DNA of 64,000 nt from AP-15 sp963736715 (GCA_963736715.1 CAVTQA010000004.1:124001-188000); one strand, 5' to 3'. Shown: positions 52,691 to 61,768, numbered from the stretch's first letter. Notes: generated by a model from the sequence alone, not told the origin. Numbers and translations: made by a program.

Positions 52691-53129
52691 GCGCGATCTC
52701 GACCCTTATCGACGCAGTTTACCCTGGCAAGTCGGAAACCGGCGCCTCAATCGCTCGAACATGGGGTGCGGACTCCGCGGCACCTCCCGCCCCGCCGCAA
52801 GGCACTCCGATCGACAAGGTAACTGTTGCCCACCCAATGCACCAGTCGGGGGAACCTGACCGATATACCCGGTACTGACGTATCCATCCGGCGAGGGCCG
52901 TGGGCCGAGGGATCATGGGCTGATCAGCCGGTAGTTGTGGTGGTCTGTTGTTGGCGAGCCGAAGCTTGGCAGCCTTGCGCTGGTTCGCGATACGGCTCAG
53001 GGCATCTTTGATTGGCAATTCGTCGATGAGGTTGGGCATCGTAATCGTCTAGCCATTTCTTGGCTTCGGCATGCACCTTGGGGGCGTCGGTGCGCGGTTG
53101 GGTTCCCCCGTCCTCGTCCGTCGGCAAGC
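52691..53129. other. Upstream of mccB and decayed IS66 edge; no gene
   Basis: No supported coding frame. The mccB promoter should lie in 52691-52870 but no convincing boxes were seen. The part from about 52900 looks like degraded transposon sequence. Confidence 0.35.
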
Positions 53130-53358
53130 CAAGCCTGTGGATCGACATCGTTCAACTTGGCGGTCTCGATCAAGGGTGAACATCGCAGCGCCGCGTTCCC
53201 CACCCCGATCGGAGCCGGCGAATAACCACGCGCGGCGACCGATTGCAATTCCACGGACTGCCCGTTCGGCAGCATTGTTGGTCAAGCAGATCTGCCCGTC
53301 ATCGAGAAACCGGGTGAAGGCCGGCCCGCGCTTCACCATGTCGTCTATGGCCTTGGCA

Positions 53359-53394
53359 GTGTCGGCGGCGGTGTCGGCGGCGGTGTCGGCGGGG
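53359..53394. repeat. 12-bp tandem repeat x3 in the IS66 relic
   Basis: GTGTCGGCGGCG occurs three times (last copy one mismatch), translated on the minus strand as repeated AADT. In frame with tnpC. Confidence 0.85.
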
Positions 53395-53579
53395 CGCGAT
53401 AGCCGGGCGCGCTCGGTTCGCATCCAGCCTTCCCGTGCGGCAACCAGCGGCTTGATCGGTTCCTGCCGGACGGCCGAGCGCGCGCACCATGCCGCTGCTC
53501 AGGCCCGGCACCGTCGATCTCGCGCTCGCCGGCGAAGATCTCGTCGATGCGGCGAACGGCCTCGATTCGCCAGTGCCCC

Positions 53580-53615
53580 CTGAGTGGCTCCTGAGTGGCC
53601 CCTGAGTGGCCCCTG
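53580..53615. repeat. 11-12-bp tandem repeat x3 in the IS66 relic
   Basis: CTGAGTGGC(C/T)CC-type units start at 53580, 53591 and 53603. Confidence 0.75.
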
Positions 53616-53723
53616 CCTCAGATCGGCCAGCACAAAGAACTTGCGCCGGCCGTGGGCCCGGCACGCGGCTTCGGTAATGGGCCGCGGACTTCGCCGCGCC
53701 TCGTACAATTCGCCAAATCCGGC

Positions 53724-53758
53724 CCCCGGGTCCGGCCGTTGGCCGGCCCGAGGACAGG
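53724..53758. repeat. REP-like palindrome in the IS66 relic
   Basis: A CCGGCCGTTGGCCGG palindrome in a unit ending GAGGACAGGC, the same long-loop variant as at 35686-35723 in the IS1182 relic. Confidence 0.75.
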
Positions 53759-53777
53759 CGCCGGCGTCGGCCTGCAG

Positions 53778-53829
53778 GATACCGGCCCAGCCCGCAAGAT
53801 GCCGGCCCAGCCGCAAGATGCCGGCGCGG
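53778..53829. repeat. 19-20-bp tandem repeat in the IS66 relic
   Basis: About two and a half copies of GATGCCGGCCCAGCCGCAA, the first copy with two differences. Confidence 0.75.
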
Positions 53830-53914
53830 ATGCTCGCCGCCGCGGTCGCGCGAATAGAAAAACATGGCGGCCGGCGGATTGCCGCCGCCAAAGGGCCGGT
53901 CATCTCGGACATAG

Positions 53915-53937
53915 AGCCTGCCCTCGCGAAAGCGGGG
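53915..53937. repeat. 23-bp REP-like palindrome in the IS66 relic
   Basis: The unit AGCCTGCCCTCGCGAAAGC plus GGGG sits inside the conserved GRLWTYVRDD codons. Removing exactly 53915-53937 restores TGGAC|CTATGTCCG, i.e. W-T-Y-V-R on the minus strand. Confidence 0.9.
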
Positions 53938-54197
53938 GTCCACAGCCGCCCGGTCACGGCCTTGTTTTTGGCCAGCACCGGCACGGTCGCATCGTCGCCG
54001 TGGATCCGGTCGGCAGCGGGGGCTGAGTGATTTTCTCGCAAGACCGGCAAGTGAATTTCTCCCGCACCGTCTGGACCACCTTCCCTTGGCGCGGGATGAT
54101 TTCCAGTGTCTCGGCGATGTCCTCGCCGAGCTTCGCCAGCCTGCCGCCGCAGGCGAGGCACGCGCATCGAGCCGGCACCACGACCCGCTCGCGCGTT

Positions 54198-54257
54198 GCA
54201 GATGGGCCGGTAGCAGATGGGCCGGTAGCAGATGGGCCGGTAGCAGATGGGCCGGTA
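54198..54257. repeat. 15-bp tandem repeat x4 in the IS66 relic
   Basis: GCAGATGGGCCGGTA is repeated four times without mismatch, encoding (LPAHL)4 on the minus strand where one LPAHL-type unit is normal. Confidence 0.9.
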
Positions 54258-54380
54258 AGGGTGCCCGCACCGGCCGCCGGCGGGCCAAGCTCTTGATGAC
54301 AGCGCCGGCCGCCTTCTCCTCGGCAGCGGCCGCGTTCGCGCTCGTATCGGCCTGCAACTCCTCGAGCTGCAGCTCTAACG

Positions 54381-54412
54381 GGTCAAGCACCTTGAACTGG
54401 TCAAGCACCTTG
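54381..54412. repeat. 18-bp partial tandem repeat in the IS66 relic
   Basis: GGTCAAGCACCTTGAACT is followed by a second copy of its first 14 bases, inserting KVLDQF-like residues before LELQLEELQ. Confidence 0.8.
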
Positions 54413-54593
54413 CGGCCGCTCTTGGAAGACTGGCCGTACTGTTCGCGCCGGAGCTTGGGCCATCACCACCTTCATATGGCGCATGCGCGATCATCGCCTC
54501 GGCACCCGATGCACGGACCGCGGCCGCGGCCCGTTCTTCGCGCTGCCGAAGGATGAGCGGGTGCGCCTCGGCGAGATTGATCGGGAGCGCCAT

Positions 54594-55406
54594 GGGTGTC
54601 GACACGCGCCCGTTCTGCCACATTACGGAGCGCTCCGCCTCTTTCAACTATAAGGCGAGTCAGAAGGCCGCAGCCTCCGATGCGATACGCCAGGCCTCAG
54701 CCGGCGGCCTCCGGCCGCCAGGAGCGCGGCCGGTTCATCTGGCCGTCTCCACTGACGGGGTGGTCGCGATCGTACCGAACCACCGGAGGGGGTCGGTTGG
54801 CGCCACATTCAGCGACTCCCATTCTGCCATCAGTGGTTGTCCTGGCCGCAGGCGCTTTACGGTGCGTAACGATAGGCCCAGTATCCTCCACTGCGCGTAT
54901 TTTTCTCGGACGTTTTAAGGATTTTGGCTTACGAAATTCGCAAAGTGCTGTCCGGAATAAGAGAATTGAACCGCTTGGCCCCTGCCTACCTGTCGAAGCA
55001 TCTCAGTGTGACCTTCGGAGAAGAGTGACATCCGGCACGGGGTCCGCTCCGAGCATTGGATGACGAAGGCAAGGGGGATGATCCTGGCCGAGAGACGATT
55101 GCTTGCAGCTCGACACGACCCAAGCCGACGGCTGCGGGCGAAGCCGGCGGTGGTGACGCCTTCAGCACGCGACGGGAACAATCGAGCGATAATGGCGGGA
55201 TCCGCGATTTCTTCGTCGGCCGGGGTGATCGTATTCTGCGCGACGGTTAGTCCGGCGTTACCAGGACGAAAGGTGTGAGGTGGACCCCGATCCTGCGACA
55301 GCCGAAGCTGCTTCTTCCGAAGCCGCTTCTTAAGGTGTAGCCCGGCCGAGTTCGAGGCCGGCTCCGATCGCGGCTACCGCGATGGCTGGTTCCATGATTT
55401 TACTTT
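54594..55406. other. About 800 bp with no recognisable gene
   Basis: Frames of up to 150 codons exist on both strands but none shows a domain, a start signal or agreement with neighbours. It is probably decayed sequence between two transposon relics. Confidence 0.4.
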
Positions 55407-55870
55407 TCACCTGATCAATATCAAATCCTGTGTTGGCTGTGGCGCCTGTGGGTATGTGGGCGAAGGCGAGCATTTCCCCGCTTTCCGAGCTGGCTCGGCA
55501 AGCGGGGGAAGCGCCGCCGGTCGGCGAAGCCGATCGTCCACATATCCACAGGCCTTCCCCGTAGACTTGCCGCGGCGTGCGGCAACCCAGGCTCTGGTGC
55601 TGCCGCTCCTCATTGTAAAAGCCGAATTGTAGAAGCCGAGCCAGGCGGCAATCCAGGCCTTGGCCTCGGCAACGCTCGCATATTTCAGGCTGCGCCACAG
55701 CCGCTCGACAAAGACGTTGTCCATGCAGCGCCCCTTGCCGTCCATGCTGATGGCGATCTCGTGGCGCTTCAAGGTGGCGGTGAACGCGTCGCTGGTGAAC
55801 TGGCTGCCCCCAGCCTTCGCTGGGGCAGGCTTTGATCGGTATTGAAGATCTCAGGCTGGGGGAGTGTCCG
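55407..55870 (-). pseudogene. IS3-family transposase OrfB, C-terminal relic with palindrome insertion
   Basis: The minus strand reads KRHEIAISMDGKGRCMDNVFVERLWRSLKYASVAEAKAWIAAWLGFYNS, the end of the IS3 rve catalytic domain with its final Glu (FVERLWRSLKYE-like), then a frameshifted tail. Upstream the D-Q-G-S-Q-F-T-S-D-A codons are split by a 23-bp palindrome at 55809-55831. The N-terminal two thirds and OrfA are missing. Confidence 0.8.
55809..55831. repeat. 23-bp REP-like palindrome in the IS3 relic
   Basis: CCCAGCCTTCGCTGGGG plus CAGGCT lies between CTGCC and TTGATC. Its removal restores GATCAAGGCAGCCAG, i.e. D-Q-G-S-Q, on the minus strand. The stem differs from the others (AGC/GCT arms), so this copy moved separately. 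Confidence 0.9.
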
Positions 55871-56324
55871 GATCTCTGTGTAAGAGGAGCCGTATCTCAT
55901 CGTTTTGAGCCTTCAGCGCGCTGAAGGCTCAAAACGATCGCCGAACAGAATGGCAAATTGCCCTATCGCGGCGGTCCATTCAATCGGTCGACGCCAATGG
56001 AGGCCGGCATTGCGGATCGCCAGAAACAGCCGCTTCAACGCCGCCTCGTCGGTCGGGAAGCTGCCGCGGGTCTTGATGATCTTGCGCAGGCTGCGATTGA
56101 GGCTTTCCACTGCGTTGGTCGTATAGATCATCTTGCGGATCGCCGGCGGGAAGGCGAACAGCGGCACCACATGCTGCCAGGCGCGCCGCCACGCCTGGCC
56201 GATTGCCGGGTATCGCTTGCCCCATTCGGCCTCGAAGGCGTCGAGTTCGGCGGCGGCCGCCTCGGCTGTCTCCGCCCGGTAGATCACCTTCAGATCGGGC
56301 ATGATCAGCTTGCGGTCCTTCCAC

Positions 56325-56527
56325 AGCCTGCCCCCGCGAAGGCGCTAGGGCATGCACACATCTCCACAATAGAAGGACTTTCAATAAGTTATCCGTCGTC
56401 CCCGCGAAAGCGGGGACCCAGGGGCCCCGTGGTGAATAGCCCGACAACGGTCCTGGGTGCCCGCTTTCGCGGGCATGACGGCGGATAGGCGGAAGATGTG
56501 TGCATGCCCTAGCGCGAAGGCGGGGGA
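56325..56527. repeat. REP-like palindrome split by the 168-bp element
   Basis: AGCCTGCCCCCGCGAAGGCG (56325-56344) and CGCGAAGGCGGGGG (56513-56526) are the two halves of one palindrome inserted in the transposase codons V-S-W-K-D. The 168-bp element sits between, duplicating CGCGAAGGCG. Confidence 0.9.
56345..56512 (-). mobile_element. 168-bp MITE-like element, copy 2
   Basis: The same element as 35023-35190 in opposite orientation, with 19-bp perfect inverted ends and one internal mismatch by eye. It is flanked by an exact 10-bp duplication CGCGAAGGCG (56335-56344 and 56513-56522). Both copies sit in the centre of a REP stem. Confidence 0.92.
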
Positions 56528-56567
56528 CACAAAAGCCAGCGAGTTACGGATCAGATGGATGATGCAG

Positions 56568-56592
56568 AGCCTGCCCCGGACCCCGATCCGGG
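56568..56592. repeat. 25-bp REP-like palindrome in the IS256 relic
   Basis: A CCCGGATCGGGGTCCGGGG-type stem unit with the AGCCTGCC end. Removing 56568-56592 restores GATGCAG|GTCTGCAC, i.e. V-Q-T-C-I-I-H in the transposase. Confidence 0.88.
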
Positions 56593-56642
56593 GTCTGCAC
56601 CGTGGTCAGCGGAAAGACCGTGCCGATCGCCTCGGGGAAGCC

Positions 56643-56664
56643 CCCCGCCTTCGCGAGGGCATGC
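56643..56664. repeat. 22-bp REP-like palindrome in the IS256 relic
   Basis: CCCCGCCTTCGCGAGGGCA plus TGC. Removing it restores GAAGCC|TTTGAGCC, i.e. V-D-G-L-K-G-F-P-E-A-I in the transposase. Near-identical to the unit at 36215-36240. Confidence 0.88.
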
Positions 56665-57425
56665 TTTGAGCCCGTCGACCACCGCGATCAGGACGTCGTT
56701 GACGCCCCGGGTCTTGAGCTCGTTCATGACTTTGAGCCAGAACTTGGCGCCCTCGGTCTGCTCGATCCACAGCCCGAGTACTTCCTTCTCGCCCTCGCTG
56801 TTGAGGGCAAGGGCGATGTAGACGGCTTTGTTGCGCACAAGACCCTCGTCGCGGATCTTGACCCGCAGCGCGTCGAAGAAGATGACCGGGTAGACCGGGT
56901 CGAGCGGCCGGTTCTGCCATTCCCGAACCTCCTCGAGCACGGCGTCCGTGACCCGGCTGATCAGATCGGGGGAGACCTCGACCCCGTAAAGCTCCTGCCG
57001 GTGAGCCTGGATCTCGCGAACCGACAGACCTCGGGCATAAAGGCTGATGATCCGATCGTCGAACCCGTCGAGCCGCGTCTGTCCTTTTGCGACGATCTGC
57101 GGCTCGAAGCTGCCGTTGCGGTCGCGCGGCACCGCGATCTCGATCGCCCCGTCATCGCCGATCACGGTCTTGCTCGAATACCCGTTGCGGCTGTTGCCGC
57201 CGCCGCGGCCGGCCGGGTCGCCCTTCTCGTATCCCAGATGCTCGCTCAGTTCGGCGCCGAGCGCACGTTCCAGCAGGCGCTTCTTGAGTTCCTTGAACAG
57301 CCCTTCTTCGCCGAGAAGATCCTGCGGCGAGCTGTCGCCTTGAAGCAGCTCCTCAATGAGCTCGTCCCTGATCGCTTGTGCCATAATCCCGTGATCCCTC
57401 TACAACATAGAGTGTATCACGCCTC

Positions 57426-57923
57426 TTACTTACACAAAATAGCTGACACCCTAACTGCGGCTGCACGCCAATGCCACCACCACCCCGCGCACCCGCGCCT
57501 ATATCTCTGACGAGCGTCCTCGATCTCTCTGATCTGGCTGACAACAAAGCCCAGCCGCGCCATGTCGCGTTGCAGCTCCGCCAATGCATTTGGCGGCAGC
57601 GGCATGTCCTCCGGGGTGTGCACGGTTGCAAGACGCTCGGCCGCCTTGCGCAGGGTTGGTTTGAAGTCGCGAATGCCCAGCCGGGCCAGAGTGGACTTTA
57701 TACGGTTCACAATGCGCGTGCGTTCTCCCACCAGGCATTCGCGCTCCCGGTTTGACCGCTTGGCGTCCTCTTCGGCAATCGTTGGCACGCGCGCCATGCT
57801 GCAATGGCCCCGTTCCCCACGCACCCACCCCAGGAATCCCCGCTTGAGCAATTCGGTGTCCAGCCGATCGGTCTTTGCCCGGCGATGTTCCCGCGAAACC
57901 GCTACACTCGAGGGATGGATCAC
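57426..57923 (-). pseudogene. IS110-family transposase, internal fragment
   Basis: The frame reads REHRRAKTDRLDTELLKRGFLGWVRGER, then RERECLVGERTRIVNRIKSTLARLGI, characteristic of the region after the N-terminal DEDD motif of IS110/IS1111 transposases (the K-T-D motif is visible). Both the first RuvC-like motif and the C-terminal Ser domain are missing. Confidence 0.7.
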
Positions 57924-57931
57924 GTGCGCCT

Positions 57932-58351
57932 CTAGGGCAGGCTATAGGCGTAACTGCACCGGCGGCTCAGCGGCGGCAGGTATTTGACGTCGATATGGAT
58001 GAACCCGGCCGGGGTCTCGGTCCGGAAGGCGGCGGCCGGCGCCGGTTGCGGGGTCGCACGGGCGGACAGGCCGTGGCGCTTGAGGCAGCGATGCACGCCG
58101 CTGCGCGACAGCTGCGGGTTGAGGCAGCGCCGCATCGCTTCGACGATGTCGTCGAGCGGCAGTTCGAGGCTGCGGCGCCGCTCGAGGATCAGCGCTTCTT
58201 CCCATTGGCTGATCGCGGTGGCCAGCCGATGCGGGCGGGTCGACCGGTCGGCGACATCGGGACGGGCTTTCCAGGGCGCCACGGTGCGCGGATGGATGCC
58301 GAGCTCGCGCGCCAGCGCGGCAGGGGAGGCGGTGCTGTTCTGGATATAGCA
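57932..58351 (-). pseudogene. IS481-family transposase, N-terminal fragment
   Basis: STASPAALARELGIHPRTVAPWKARPDVADRSTRPHRLATAISQWEEALILERRRSLELPLDDIVEAMRRCLNPQLSRSGVHRCLKRHGLS is the helix-turn-helix and linker of an IS481 transposase. It ends just inside the rve domain (FIHIDVKYLPPL, first catalytic Asp). The upstream 5' part of the frame is IS630-derived sequence. Confidence 0.72.
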
Positions 58352-58359
58352 GGCACTAG

Positions 58360-59459
58360 CTATGGAGCGGACGAAGCCGGAGCCCAGGCGACCGCGCAGA
58401 GCGAGCGGACCAAGCCGGTGTTGGTGGCGAACCGGTTCCACGCCATCTCGCAGGCGTCCAAGATGTCGGCCAAGGTACGAAATACCGAGTTGGCGAGCCA
58501 GTGGCTGCGCAGATAGTGCCGAATCCGCTCCACTGGATTGAGCTCCGGGCTGTAGGGCGGCAGCGCTAACAAAGTGATATTGCTGGGCACCACCAGTCCA
58601 TGGCTGTTGTGCTAACTGGCACCATCAAGGATCACCACGGCATGGGCATCAGCGGCGACTTGGCTGCTGATCTCGCAGAGGTGATGGTTCATCGCGGCGG
58701 TATTGCAGATCGGCATGATCAGCGCCGCCGCCTTGCCCTGCGACGGGCAGACTGCACCAAACACATAGGCCGAGGCGAAGCCGAGGTCCTTTGGTGCCGC
58801 CGGCCGGCTGCCGGTTTGCCCCCACACCCGGGTCAGAGTGTTCTTCTAGCCGATGCGAGCCTCGTCCTGAAACCATACCTCGACTCGCCCACCGGGCGCT
58901 TGCGCCGCCCGGACTCGCTCTAAGTGCAATACAACAGTTGCGAAAACGCCGCTTGCGCCGTCGTATCGGCCCGCGGGTGGCGCGGGCGCGGCGCCAACCA
59001 GCTCAACTTTATCCGATGCAGCAGCCGGTAGGTGCTCGGCAGGCTGCTATCAATATCAAACTCCTCTTTCAATATGCGTTGCGCGTCGACCCCACGAAAC
59101 GCCACCACCCCGTCCCGCTGCAGCGCGGCGCCAGCGACAATCCGTTCCTTGAACCGCGCGCTCGTCACGGAGTCGACCCGTGACTGTCGACCCGGGCGCG
59201 GCCGGTCACGCAATCCCTCAATGCCTTCCTCTTCGTAGCGGTTATGCCATTCGTAAGCCGCTGACCGGCTCAGCCCAGCCAGCCGCGCCGCTTCCTCATG
59301 CTCCATCCCCTCGATCAGGTTTGCGATTATCAGAACCCGCTGGCAGACACGCCCGCTCTCGGATCGCCCCGGGCAATTGCTCGCCGGGCGTGCGCGTCGT
59401 TGTCGAAGATCGCAGGAATTTGATCCCGAGATATACTTACGTCGGCGGCGCCTAGCCAT
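58360..59459 (-). pseudogene. IS630-family transposase relic, multiple frameshifts
   Basis: The N-terminus is RVLIIANLIEGMEHEEAARLAGLSRSAAYEWHNRYEEEGIEGLRDRPRPGR (helix-turn-helix), then FKERIVAGAALQRDGVVAFRGVDAQRILKEEF. After shifts near 58920 and 58860 comes NTLTRVWGQTGSRPAAPKDLGFASAYVFGAVCPSQGKAAALIMP, then HAVVILDGAS (second Asp) and ITLLALPPYSPELNPVERIRHYLRSHWLANSVF (final Glu). The end matches the fragment at 20230-20375. It appears 3'-truncated by the IS481 fragment. Confidence 0.8.
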
Positions 59460-59576
59460 GTACTGGCGTGGCAGCTAGCGCAGATTGGGGTCCCAGCAGA
59501 ATTCGATGATCGTCGGCGGTCATCGCTCTCGAGGTGTCACAAAGATGAGGAGTTACACCCCTCGCCCACCCATCAG

Positions 59577-59770
59577 AACGGCTCGACCGGCAGGGCAAAC
59601 ACATACCCGACGCCGCGCTCAGTCTGGATGATGCGGGGCGCGCTGGGACCGGCTTCCAACTTACGCCGCAGCCGCAGAATTTGCAGATCGATACTACGGT
59701 CGAAGACATCCTCGTGCGCGCGGGTCGCCTGCAGCAGGTGTTCGCGCGGACTGACCGAGGCCCACAGCCG
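59577..59770 (-). pseudogene. OmpR-type response regulator, winged-helix C-terminal fragment
   Basis: SPREHLLQATRAHEDVFDRSIDLQILRLRRKLEAGPSAPRIIQTERGVGYVFAL is the C-terminal DNA-binding wing of an OmpR-family regulator (RSID...LRRKLE...I-x-T-x-R-G-x-GY). The receiver domain is absent, and upstream the minus strand becomes antisense to an unrelated fragment. Confidence 0.72.
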
Positions 59771-59819
59771 CAAGCCGAAGAGCAGCGGCGGCCCTGCCAC
59801 CCGCAACACCTCCTCGAAC

Positions 59820-59945
59820 CGCCGGGCGGAATGGGCGAGCCCGGGACCTCGACCATCATCCCCGCGGTCACCAACGCGATCTTTGCGGCTACCGGCAAGC
59901 GCTTGCAAAAGCTGCCAATCTACGGTGCACAGCTCAAAATGGAGC
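59820..59945 (+). pseudogene. Molybdopterin-dependent oxidoreductase, C-terminal fragment
   Basis: The plus strand reads PGGMGEPGTSTIIPAVTNAIFAATGKRLQKLPI, the C-terminal motif of large xanthine-dehydrogenase/isoquinoline-oxidoreductase subunits (GEPG-(T/V)-x-x-x-x-PA-x-x-NA-x-F-x-ATG-x-R-x-x-x-LP). Only these residues remain, and no in-frame stop follows at the expected place. Confidence 0.65.
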
Positions 59946-59966
59946 TAGAGAGATTGGATTGCCGCT

Positions 59967-60764
59967 TCACCGCCCGGCGAAGATCGGCGTGCGCTTTTCG
60001 ACGAACGCCCGTGCCGCCTCACGGTGATCCTCGGTACGGCCGGTCTGCACCTGGTGCGCGGCTTCGATATCCAGAAGCTCGGCCAAACCGGCATTCTCCG
60101 CGCAGTTCATGTTGCACTTCATCAGGCTGAGGGCGATTTGCGGGCCCTGCGCAAGGGACCGAGCGAGCTCCATCGTTGCATCGCGCAGCTGATCGTCAGG
60201 CACGACGCGGTTGACGAGACCGAGCGTTAACGCCTCTTCGGCCTCAACCGGGCGGCCGGTGAAATAAAGTTCGCGCGCTCTGGCGGTCCCAATCAGCCTC
60301 GTCAAAAAATAACTGCCGCCGAAGTCGCCGGAAAATCCGACCCTGACGAAGGCGGTCACCAGCCTTGCCGAGACTCCGGCGATCCGCAGATCGCAAGCCA
60401 GGGCGAGAGCAAGCCCGGCACCCGCCGCCGGACCGTTGATCATGGCAATCGTCGGTTTCGGCAGCTCGTACAGAATGCGGGAAACCTCCATCCGCGAGCG
60501 CAGATGGGCGGTGGCCTCGGCTGCGCTGCGAGGCTCGCCACCGCCTTCGGCCATGCTCTTGACATCGCCGCCGGCACAAAAGGCTCGGCCGGCGCCAGTC
60601 AGCACGACCACCTTGACGGCGGGGTCGCCGGCCAGCCGCGGCAGCCCGTGCAGCAAGCCCTCCATGATCGGCGTCGACAGCGCGTTCATTCGCTCCGGCC
60701 GATTGAAGGTCAGTGTGGCAATGCCGTCCTCAATGGTTTCGAGCAGTTCCGGCTGAGCGTCCAT
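59967..60764 (-). CDS. Enoyl-CoA hydratase/isomerase (crotonase family)
   Basis: 265 residues. The oxyanion-hole motifs are VVLTGAGRAFCAGGDVKSMAEGG and KPTIAMINGPAAGAGLALALACDLRIAG. The active-site region reads VRVGFSGDFGGSYFLTRLIGTARARELYFTGRPVEAEEALTLGLVNRVVPDD. The position usually held by the first catalytic Glu reads Asp-Phe-Gly, so isomerase or a narrower activity is possible. It is the last gene of a minus-strand acyl-CoA catabolism operon, 22 bp after the nitronate-monooxygenase-like gene. Intact. Confidence 0.88.
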   Translation of the reverse strand: MDAQPELLETIEDGIATLTFNRPERMNALSTPIMEGLLHGLPRLAGDPAVKVVVLTGAGRAFCAGGDVKSMAEGGGEPRSAAEATAHLRSRMEVSRILYELPKPTIAMINGPAAGAGLALALACDLRIAGVSARLVTAFVRVGFSGDFGGSYFLTRLIGTARARELYFTGRPVEAEEALTLGLVNRVVPDDQLRDATMELARSLAQGPQIALSLMKCNMNCAENAGLAELLDIEAAHQVQTGRTEDHREAARAFVEKRTPIFAGR

Positions 60765-60786
60765 TTTTTCCTCCGTTCCGACGATC

Positions 60787-61768
60787 TTACGCGGCCAGCA
60801 AGCCTTCGAGACGGCTGCTGATGATTGCCTCGGCCTCGGCCATGATCCGGTCGATCAGTTCCTTGCAGGTCGGAATGTCGTGGATGAGCCCGGCGACCAT
60901 GCCGCAGCTCCAGGCCCCCGCATCCAGCTCGCCATCCTGCAGGACGCGGCGATTTCCCGCACCGCCGACGAGGTGGCGAATGTCCTCGATCGTCGTGGCG
61001 GTGCCCTTGTCGCGCTCGATGGCGAGGATTTCCTCGACGGCCGCATTGCTCAGTACCCGCTCGGTATTGCGCAATGGCCGCATGATCAGGCGCGTCTGCA
61101 ATTCATTCGCCGCAACCAGCGCCTGCTTGACATTGTCATGCGCCGGCGCCTCCCTCGTGGCAATGAACCGCGTGCCCATGTTGATGCCGTCGGCCCCGAG
61201 GGCGAGAGCGGCGACCAGACTGCGCGCATCGGCCATCCCGCCGGAAGCCACGAACGGGATCTTCAGCTCCTCGGCAACCCGGGGCAGCAAGATCATGTTG
61301 GGGATGTCGTCTTCGCCCGGATGGCCGCCGCACTCAAACCCGTCGACACTGATCGCATCGCAGCCGATCCGCTCCGCGGTCAGCGAGTGACGCACCGAGG
61401 TGCATTTGTGGATGACCTTGACCCCGTGCGCCTTCAAGGCCGGGATGTATTGCGCCGGGTTGCGGCCCGCGGTTTTCGACGATCCGGACGCCGCCTTCGA
61501 CGATTGCGTGGATGTATTCCGGGTAGGGCGGCGACACGAATGACGGCAGAAAGGTCAGATTGACGCCGAACGGCTGGTCGGTCATATCGCGGCAGCGGTC
61601 GATCTCGCGCGCCAGATTCTCGGGCGTCGGCTGCGTGAGACCGGTGATTATGCCGAGCCCGCCGGCATTCGACACGGCGGCGGCCATCTCGGCATAGCCG
61701 ACGCGATGCATACCGCCCTGGATGATCGGATGTTTTATTCCGAAGAGTTCGGTAATGCGCGTTCTCAT
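60787..61768 (-). pseudogene. Nitronate monooxygenase-like (2-nitropropane dioxygenase fold), one frameshift
   Basis: It starts MRTRITELFGIKHPIIQGGMHRVGYAEMAAAVSNAGGLGIITGL at 61768. One extra A near 61483 shifts the frame, where VETAGRNPAQYIPALKAHGVKVIHKCTS is expected. The rest (SVDGFECGGHPGEDDIPNMILLPRVAEELKIPFVASGGMADARSLVAALALGADGINMGTRF) holds the FMN-binding GG and GA(D)G-x-x-(M/A)GT motifs. Without the shift it is full length (about 325 residues). In such operons these flavoproteins often act on acyl-CoA or enone substrates; the role here is not proven. The lesion lies in a homopolymer, so a read error is likely. Confidence 0.85.

Larger units (their letters stand above)
53130..54593 (-). 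pseudogene. IS66 transposase TnpC, full-length relic
   Basis: The gene starts ALPINLAEAHPLILRQREERAAAAVRASGAEAMIAH at 54593. It continues, in shifting frames, with LELQLEELQADTSANAAAAEEKAAGA, VVPARCACLACGGRLAKLGEDIAETLEIIPRQGKVVQTVREKFTCRSCEKITQPP (zinc-finger region), GRLWT|...|MSEMTGP, CRAHGRRKFFVLAD, DDMVKRGPAFTRFLDDGQICLTNNAAERAVRGIAIGRRAWLFAGSDRGGER and DPQAWLAD. It carries two palindrome insertions (53724-53758, 53915-53937) and at least five short tandem duplications. tnpA/tnpB partners are absent. Inactive. Confidence 0.85.
55913..57384 (-). pseudogene. IS256-family transposase relic with three palindrome insertions
   Basis: The gene starts MAQAIRDELIEELLQGDSSPQDLLGEEGLFKELKKRLLERALGAELSEHLGYEKGD at 57384. 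It continues through VPRDRNGSFEPQIV, VYPVIFFDALRVKIRDEGLVRNKAVYIALALNSEGEKEVLGLWIEQTEGAKFW and VNDVLIAVVDGLK. The frame is then broken by insertions at 56643-56664, 56568-56592 and 56325-56527. The C-terminal part MPDLKVIYRAETAEAAAAELDAFEAEWGKRYPAIGQAWRR ... FPPAIRKMIYTTNAVESLNRSLRKIIKTRG (catalytic Glu) follows. Without the inserts the gene is full length, so the insertions may be its only lesions. Confidence 0.88.

Noticed and set aside
53359..54257. Possible CRISPR array from regularly repeated short units
   Set aside because: The repeats are direct tandem duplications without spacers and lie inside an IS66 coding sequence. No cas genes are present.
55052..55278. Short frames of 64-88 codons between the IS66 and IS3 relics
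   Set aside because: Three overlapping frames on both strands are equally good and none has family motifs, so no call was made.
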